A stretch of 64,000 nt of DNA from Oscillibacter sp. (GTDB taxonomy: Bacteria > Bacillota > Clostridia > Oscillospirales > Oscillospiraceae): assembly GCA_003539495.1 (NCBI GenBank), contig DPPB01000012.1, forward strand, positions 124,001-188,000, read 5' to 3'. Under the pieces are notes generated by a model that searched no databases, was not told the DNA's origin, and worked only from the letters and a program-made list of their open reading frames with translations. Of the stretch, positions 59,456 to 64,000 are shown piece after piece (position 1 is the stretch's first letter; each line of letters opens with the position of its first letter). Position numbers and translations under genes: made by a program.

Positions 59456-60751
59456 ATGCAGAAAGTTTACACTAAAATCGAATCCATTGTGGGAAACGTG
59501 GTCACCGTCCGGGCCTCCGGCGTCCGTTTGGGTGACCTGGCCCTGGTGGGCAAAAGCTATGCCAACGTAATCAAGCTGAATAAGGACCTGGTTACACTCC
59601 AGGTCTTCAGTGGCACCCAGGGTGTCAGCACCACGGATCCGGTCCGCTTTTTGGGCCGGCCTATGATGGTATCCTTCTCGGATCATCTGCTGGGCCGCAT
59701 TTTTGACGGCGCCGGTGTGCCCCGTGATAGCGGACCCGCCCTGACCGAGAATATGATCCCCATCGGCGGCCCATCCGTGAACCCATCCAAGCGTACCGTT
59801 CCCAATAAAATGATCCGCACCGGTATCCCCATGATCGATGTATTCAACACCCTGGTGGAGAGTCAGAAGCTGCCCATCTTCTCCGTGTCCGGAGAGCCAT
59901 ACAACCAGCTGCTCTCCCGCATTGCCATGCAGGCGCAGGTGGATGTGATTGTCCTGGGCGGCATGGGCCTGAAGTACGATGACTATCTGTTTTTCCGGGA
60001 TACCTTGGAAAAGAGCGGTGCCATGGGCCGCACGGTGATGTTTATTCACACCGCCTCCGACCCCACGGTGGAATGTACCCTGGTGCCGGACCTGGCTCTG
60101 GCCGTGGCCGAGCAGTTCGCGCTGGACGGCAAGCGGGTGCTGGTCCTCCTGACCGATATGACCAACTACGCAGACGCGCAGAAGGAAATGGCCATCACCA
60201 TGGAGCAGGTGCCGTCTAACCGTGGCTATCCGGGTGACCTTTACAGCTGTTTGGCTGCCCGCTATGAAAAGGCCGTTGACTTTGAGGACGCCGGCTCCAT
60301 CACCATCCTTGGTGTGACCACCATGCCCGGCGATGACGTAACCCACCCCGTCCCCGATAACACCGGCTATATCACCGAGGGCCAGTATTATCTGAAAAAC
60401 GGCCACATTGAGCCCTTTGGCTCCCTGTCCCGTCTGAAGCAGAACGTCAACGGCAAGACCCGCAGCGACCACCGGGCGCTGATGGACGGCATGATCCGCC
60501 TGTACAGCGCCTATAAGGAGAGCCTGGAGAAGAAGTCCATGGGTTTTGCTATGTCCGAGTGGGACGAAAAGCTCCTGAAGTACGGCCATCTGTTTGAAAC
60601 AAAGCTGATGGATCTGAGCGTGAACATCCCCCTGGAGGAGGCGCTGGATCTGGGCTGGGAGATCTTGGCTGAGTGCTTTGAGCCCAATGAAACGGGTCTG
60701 AAAACCAGTCTCATTCAGGAGAGATGGCCTAAGCCCTCCGCCCAGGAGTGA
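59456..60751 (+). CDS. ntpB: V-type ATPase subunit B
   Basis: Subunit B is the non-catalytic nucleotide-binding partner of A. The 431 residues include VSGEPYNQLLSRIAMQAQV, the degenerate P-loop region, LTDMTNYADAQKEMA and GYPGDLYSCLAARYEKA. The Walker A lysine is replaced, as expected for B. Confidence 0.96.
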   Translation: MQKVYTKIESIVGNVVTVRASGVRLGDLALVGKSYANVIKLNKDLVTLQVFSGTQGVSTTDPVRFLGRPMMVSFSDHLLGRIFDGAGVPRDSGPALTENMIPIGGPSVNPSKRTVPNKMIRTGIPMIDVFNTLVESQKLPIFSVSGEPYNQLLSRIAMQAQVDVIVLGGMGLKYDDYLFFRDTLEKSGAMGRTVMFIHTASDPTVECTLVPDLALAVAEQFALDGKRVLVLLTDMTNYADAQKEMAITMEQVPSNRGYPGDLYSCLAARYEKAVDFEDAGSITILGVTTMPGDDVTHPVPDNTGYITEGQYYLKNGHIEPFGSLSRLKQNVNGKTRSDHRALMDGMIRLYSAYKESLEKKSMGFAMSEWDEKLLKYGHLFETKLMDLSVNIPLEEALDLGWEILAECFEPNETGLKTSLIQERWPKPSAQE

Positions 60752-60761
60752 GGAGGCGCCT

Positions 60762-61376
60762 ATGGCTGTTAAACTCACAAAAAATGAGCTGAAGGTGCAG
60801 AAGGACCGCCTGAAGCAGTTTCAGCGTTATCTGCCCACCCTACAGCTGAAAAAGCAGCAGCTCCAATCTGTGGTGATGCATGTAACCGCCCAGCTGGAGG
60901 AGGTGGAGCGGCAGCGCCGGGCCGCCGTAGACGGGCTGGACGATTGGGTGGCCGTCTTTGCGGAAAATGAGAGCTTTCCGGAGGGCAAGCAGCTTCAATC
61001 TCTCGTCCGCCCCAGCCATGTGGAGTGCGGCCAAGAGAACATCGCCGGCGTCACTGTACCTGTTTTCCGAGATTTAAGCTTTGAGGAGATCCGATACGAC
61101 GTGGCGGACTATCCCCTTTGGGTCGATACGGCCGCTGTCCGCCTGCGGGAGATTGCCCGATTGGACGCCCTGGCCAAGACTCTCCGCCGCCAGGTGGAGC
61201 TGCTGGAAAAGGAGCTGCGCTCCACGGCCCAGCGGGTAAACCTGTTTGAAAAGGTAAAGATTCCTGAGGCCAAGGAAAATATCCGTGTCATCGGCATCTA
61301 TCTGGGCGATCAGCAGACCTCCGCCGTGGTGCGGGGTAAGATCGCCAAGAAAAAGCTGCAGGAGGTGGGCCAATGA
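60762..61376 (+). CDS. ntpD: V-type ATPase subunit D
   Basis: Subunit D is the coiled-coil central rotor shaft. The 204 residues start MAVKLTKNELKVQKDRLKQFQRYLPTLQL (seen from VKLTKNELKVQKDRLKQF) and end with a second long helix and the basic tail. Its stop overlaps the next gene's ATG as ATGA. Confidence 0.94.
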   Translation: MAVKLTKNELKVQKDRLKQFQRYLPTLQLKKQQLQSVVMHVTAQLEEVERQRRAAVDGLDDWVAVFAENESFPEGKQLQSLVRPSHVECGQENIAGVTVPVFRDLSFEEIRYDVADYPLWVDTAAVRLREIARLDALAKTLRRQVELLEKELRSTAQRVNLFEKVKIPEAKENIRVIGIYLGDQQTSAVVRGKIAKKKLQEVGQ

Positions 61377-63199
61377 TCGAAAAAATGAAGGTGGTCCACA
61401 TTGTGACCACTGCGGCCGAAAAAACTGCATTACTGGATCGTCTGCAGCAGCTGGGTATCGTCCATTTCTCTGAAAAGGCCTCTGCGGATCAGCAGCATCT
61501 CCAGCGCTTTGCCGATCTGTCCCGGATGGTCACTGTGCTGCAGGAGTACGGCAATGTTCCCCCGGAGAAGGTCCCTCTGTCCAATGATGAATTCGAGTCC
61601 TTTTTCTCCGAGCTATCCGCCTGCATGGAGCGCAAAAAAGCGCTGCAGGAGGAGCAGACCGCCGCTCATGCCGCCGCGGAAAGGCTGGCCGAGTGGGGCC
61701 GCTTCTCCCCGACGGATTTGCGTTCCCTCAAGGACGCAGGCTGGGACATCCACATTTACCGCACGGATAAAAAGACCATGGCCGCTCTGCTGAATGCTCC
61801 GGATGTGCAGATCATCCGCCTGTCTCCCGTGGGCAAGATGCAGACCTTTGCCACCCTTTCCCCTCTACCAGGCGAGTATTCTGCCACAGAGTTTCCCATA
61901 CCCGATAAGGGTTTGGAGGAGCTGGAGCAGGAGCAGCAGCGTTGTGCCAAGGGCCTTTCCGATTGCGAAGTTGCCCTCCGTCAGGCGGCTTCCCACCTGC
62001 CCAGCATCCGTGTACAAATGCTCAAAACCCAGAACGATGCCGAGTATTCTGCCGTCAGCAATACCTCCCAAAGCCAAGACGGCCTGGTGTGGCTGCGGGG
62101 CTATCTGCCCGCCGCCCAAGTAGAGGACTTCAAGGCGGCCGCCGCTCAGGCCCACTGGGCATGGGCTCTTGAGGATCCGGATGCAGACGACGACCAGGTT
62201 CCCACTAAGGTTAAATACAATAAAGTGACCAAGCTGATGATCCCGGTGTTTGATATTCTGGGCACTGTTCCGGGCTACCGGGAATACGATATTTCCTTTT
62301 GGTTCCTGGGCTTTTTCACCCTTTTCTTCGCCATGATCATCGGTGACGCAGGGTACGGCTGCCTGTTCCTGCTGCTGGCCCTGGTCCTAACGCTGAAGGG
62401 CAAGAAAAAATCCAATGCCGTGCAGCTGCTTTGGGTGCTGTCCATTGCCACCATTATATGGGGCGCGCTCACAGGTACCTGGTTTGGCCTGGAGCAGGCC
62501 ATGGATGTGCCGCTGCTGCGAAGTCTGGTGATCCCCACCTTTGCCAACTATCCGGCATACTTCGATGTATCCACCACCACCCAGCAGAACACCATTATGA
62601 AGTTCTGTTTTATTCTGGGCACAGTGCAGCTGTCCTTGGCCTGCGTTATGAACATTCGGCGCAAGCTGAAGGAGAAGGACCTGAGCTGGATGGCCGATCT
62701 GGGCTGGCTGGCCGCCATTGATGCGCTATATTTCGTGGTGCTGTATCTGGTCATCGGCCAGGAGGTTAATTTGATTCCTGTGGCCTGCGTGGTCATCGCC
62801 GGCTTCCTGCTGGTGGTGTGCTTCGGCGGCATGGCGCCGGGTAAGAGCTTCGGTCAGGGCCTCAAGGCAGGGCTTGGTGATGCTTTCACGGTGTTTCTTA
62901 ACACCATCAGCGCTTTCGGCAACATCATGAGCTATATCCGCCTGTTTGCCGTGGGCATGGCGTCCTTGGCCATTGCGCAGAGCTTCAACAACATGGCCTT
63001 CAGCTTCAAGGGCCCTCTGGTGGTGGCCGCCGTGCTGATCCTGCTCATCGGCCACGGGCTGAACATTGTTATGGGCCTGCTTTCCGTAGTGGTCCACGGC
63101 GTCCGGCTGAATCTGCTGGAGTTCTCCGGTCAGTTGGGTATGGAATGGGCCGGTATCGCATACGATCCCTTTAAAAAGGGTGACAAAATAAAAAAATAA
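61373..63199 (+). CDS. ntpI: V-type ATPase subunit I (a-subunit)
   Basis: Subunit I carries the stator half-channels for the ion. The 608 residues have a cytosolic N-terminal half with coiled-coil arms and a C-terminal half of about seven helices. Conserved membrane pieces are LGFFTLFFAMIIGDAGYGCLF-type helices (seen as FFAMIIGDAGYG), LNTISAFGNIMSYIRLFAVGMAS (seen from ISAFGNIMSYIRLF) with the essential Arg, and GHGLNIVMG. Confidence 0.95.
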   Translation: MIEKMKVVHIVTTAAEKTALLDRLQQLGIVHFSEKASADQQHLQRFADLSRMVTVLQEYGNVPPEKVPLSNDEFESFFSELSACMERKKALQEEQTAAHAAAERLAEWGRFSPTDLRSLKDAGWDIHIYRTDKKTMAALLNAPDVQIIRLSPVGKMQTFATLSPLPGEYSATEFPIPDKGLEELEQEQQRCAKGLSDCEVALRQAASHLPSIRVQMLKTQNDAEYSAVSNTSQSQDGLVWLRGYLPAAQVEDFKAAAAQAHWAWALEDPDADDDQVPTKVKYNKVTKLMIPVFDILGTVPGYREYDISFWFLGFFTLFFAMIIGDAGYGCLFLLLALVLTLKGKKKSNAVQLLWVLSIATIIWGALTGTWFGLEQAMDVPLLRSLVIPTFANYPAYFDVSTTTQQNTIMKFCFILGTVQLSLACVMNIRRKLKEKDLSWMADLGWLAAIDALYFVVLYLVIGQEVNLIPVACVVIAGFLLVVCFGGMAPGKSFGQGLKAGLGDAFTVFLNTISAFGNIMSYIRLFAVGMASLAIAQSFNNMAFSFKGPLVVAAVLILLIGHGLNIVMGLLSVVVHGVRLNLLEFSGQLGMEWAGIAYDPFKKGDKIKK

Positions 63200-63217
63200 A
63201 CGGATAGGAGATTAATT

Positions 63218-63652
63218 ATGAATATCGCATTTATTGGTATGGCGTGCGCTCTGGGCCTGTCCGCCATGGGCTCTGCATTCGGTTCCGGCTTTGCCGCACA
63301 GGCTTCTGTCGGCGCGTGGAAAAAATGCTACGCCAACGGCAAGCCCGCCCCCTTTATCATGGTGGCTTTCTCCGGTGCTCCCCTGACCCAAACCATCTAT
63401 GGCTTCTTGCTGATGAACTTCATCCGCAGCGCCGTGGAGGGCGGCTGTGACTCTCTGCTGGCTATGTTCACCGGTATCTTTGCGGGTCTGGCCATCGGCT
63501 TGTCCGCCCTTTTCCAGGGCAAGGTGGCCGCAGCCTCCGCAGATGCTCTGGGTGAAACCGGAAAGGGCACGGCCAACTACTTCATCGTCATCGGTATTAT
63601 CGAAACGGTGGCTCTGTTCACCCTGGTGTTCAGCCTGCTGCTGCTGCAGTAA
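63218..63652 (+). CDS. ntpK: V-type ATPase subunit K (proteolipid ring)
   Basis: Subunit K forms the membrane rotor ring. The 144 residues form four helices, as in other bacterial K subunits of two joined hairpins. The ion site can be traced: Thr57-Gln58 in APLTQTIYG, Gln100 in LFQGKVA and Glu129 in IIETVALF. Thr, Gln, Gln and Glu align with the sodium ligands Thr64, Gln65, Gln110 and Glu139 of Enterococcus hirae NtpK, so a sodium-coupled enzyme is inferred. It is the last gene before a strong terminator. Confidence 0.93.
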   Translation: MNIAFIGMACALGLSAMGSAFGSGFAAQASVGAWKKCYANGKPAPFIMVAFSGAPLTQTIYGFLLMNFIRSAVEGGCDSLLAMFTGIFAGLAIGLSALFQGKVAAASADALGETGKGTANYFIVIGIIETVALFTLVFSLLLLQ

Positions 63653-63657
63653 AACAG

Positions 63658-63696
63658 AAAAAGGATCAGGGCCAAGAAGGCTCTGATCCTTTTTTT
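63658..63696 (+). terminator. Terminator of the V-ATPase operon
   Basis: AAAAAGGATCAGGGCC pairs with GGCTCTGATCCTTTTT around AAGAA, with further T residues behind. It lies right after the K gene, so no C, F or G subunit gene follows in the operon. Confidence 0.9.
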
Positions 63697-63768
63697 ATGC
63701 CCGCCCCTGTGTGGATAAGCTGCATAGGGGCGGATTTATTATTCCTGTCGCGCGGGCCGAATCTTGCT

Positions 63769-64000
63769 TCAGCCCAGGTCCACGTCGATGGCGAACAGCC
63801 CTCCAGCACCGCCGGAATATAGGTACAACACGTTATCATCAGGCTTGAACTTCCCTTCCCGGGCGAGTTTGATTAAGCCGGCAAAGGCTTTACCGGTATA
63901 TACGGGATCTAGGAAAAGGCCCTCATTGGCCGCCATCATGCGGATGGCGGCGTTGCCCTCCGGGGAGGGAATGGCATAGCCGGGGCCACACATATTCACC
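63769..64000 (-). CDS. PLP-dependent D-cysteine desulfhydrase/ACC deaminase family, C-terminal part
   Basis: About 75 residues of the end of a protein are visible; the rest lies outside the window. The AIPSPEGNAAIRMMAANEG, LDPVYTGKAFAGL and SGGAGGLFAID segments are typical of the D-cysteine desulfhydrase/1-aminocyclopropane-1-carboxylate deaminase family of fold II PLP enzymes; which of the two substrates applies cannot be told from this part. It converges on the V-ATPase operon terminator. Confidence 0.85.
   Translation of the reverse strand, partial: VNMCGPGYAIPSPEGNAAIRMMAANEGLFLDPVYTGKAFAGLIKLAREGKFKPDDNVLYLYSGGAGGLFAIDVDLG

Noticed and set aside
57691..60778. Very long open frames (587 and 483 codons) on the strand opposite the ntpA and ntpB genes
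   Set aside because: They mirror strongly conserved ATPase genes, and such antisense frames are common in GC-rich coding DNA; no start signals.
1..64000. tRNA, rRNA, insertion sequence, integrase or prophage genes
   Set aside because: No recognisable tRNA cloverleaf, rRNA segment, transposase or phage protein was seen on either strand.

Overview
The window reads as chromosome of a spore-forming, anaerobic, fairly GC-rich Clostridia, most like the Oscillospiraceae/Ruminococcaceae group of gut Firmicutes. The grounds are a complete spoIIIAA-AH operon, spoIIAA-spoIIAB-sigF, a SigE-type promoter, the hprK-glk-murB-rapZ-yvcK-whiA-dnaE cluster, a Val T-box leader, a short two-subunit TRAP-TAXI transporter and a V-type ATPase. 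The species assignment is inference. No rRNA, tRNA, CRISPR array, phage or transposase was found. Most genes lie on the minus strand up to about 52.8 kb; the plus strand carries most genes from 53 kb on.

Region by region: 1-1.5 kb holds the tRNA queuosine genes tgt (cut by the window edge) and queA with its own promoter. 1.7-17.3 kb is a Firmicute superoperon region read right to left: DUF4364 regulator, spoIIIAA-AH from a SigE-type promoter, then asp23, nusB, xseA, xseB and ispA from a SigA promoter, ended by a strong terminator. Next comes a 653-nt structured non-coding RNA gene (8015-8667) with its own promoter, then a four-helix membrane protein gene, dxs, tlyA, nadK, argR and recN. The RNA's size, terminal pairing and position between ispA and that membrane protein identify it as an OLE RNA with its partner OapA.

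17.4-18.7 kb has a cysteine-containing probable sporulation protein and a ferredoxin. 18.7-28.5 kb is dnaE, a C_GCAxxG_C_C protein, whiA, yvcK, rapZ, murB, a ROK kinase and hprK. 28.6-32.5 kb has rpmB, an NTPase, a six-hairpin repeat element and a fused [2Fe-2S]/molybdenum hydroxylase. 32.5-39.7 kb is the engB-lon-clpX-clpP-tig protein quality-control cluster plus a phosphoesterase. An AT-rich, frameshifted DUF6572-like gene lies at 39.8-40.1 kb, followed by dipeptidase, yraN, rnhB, ylqF and pcrA.

45.5-47.9 kb is the most novel coding part. A consensus promoter with a LexA-type box in its spacer and two further box-like sites drives a 37-aa membrane peptide, a radical-SAM putative DNA modification/repair protein and a DUF4130 partner. 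pcrA diverges from the same region. It converges on the spoIIA operon (sigF).

49.4-52.8 kb has a small two-helix membrane protein and valS with a T-box. 53.2-56.4 kb is the TRAP-TAXI transporter. 56.5-63.7 kb is a seven-gene V-ATPase operon (E, DUF2764, A, B, D, I, K) with a sodium-type ion site in K. The window ends inside a PLP-dependent D-cysteine desulfhydrase/ACC-deaminase-family gene.
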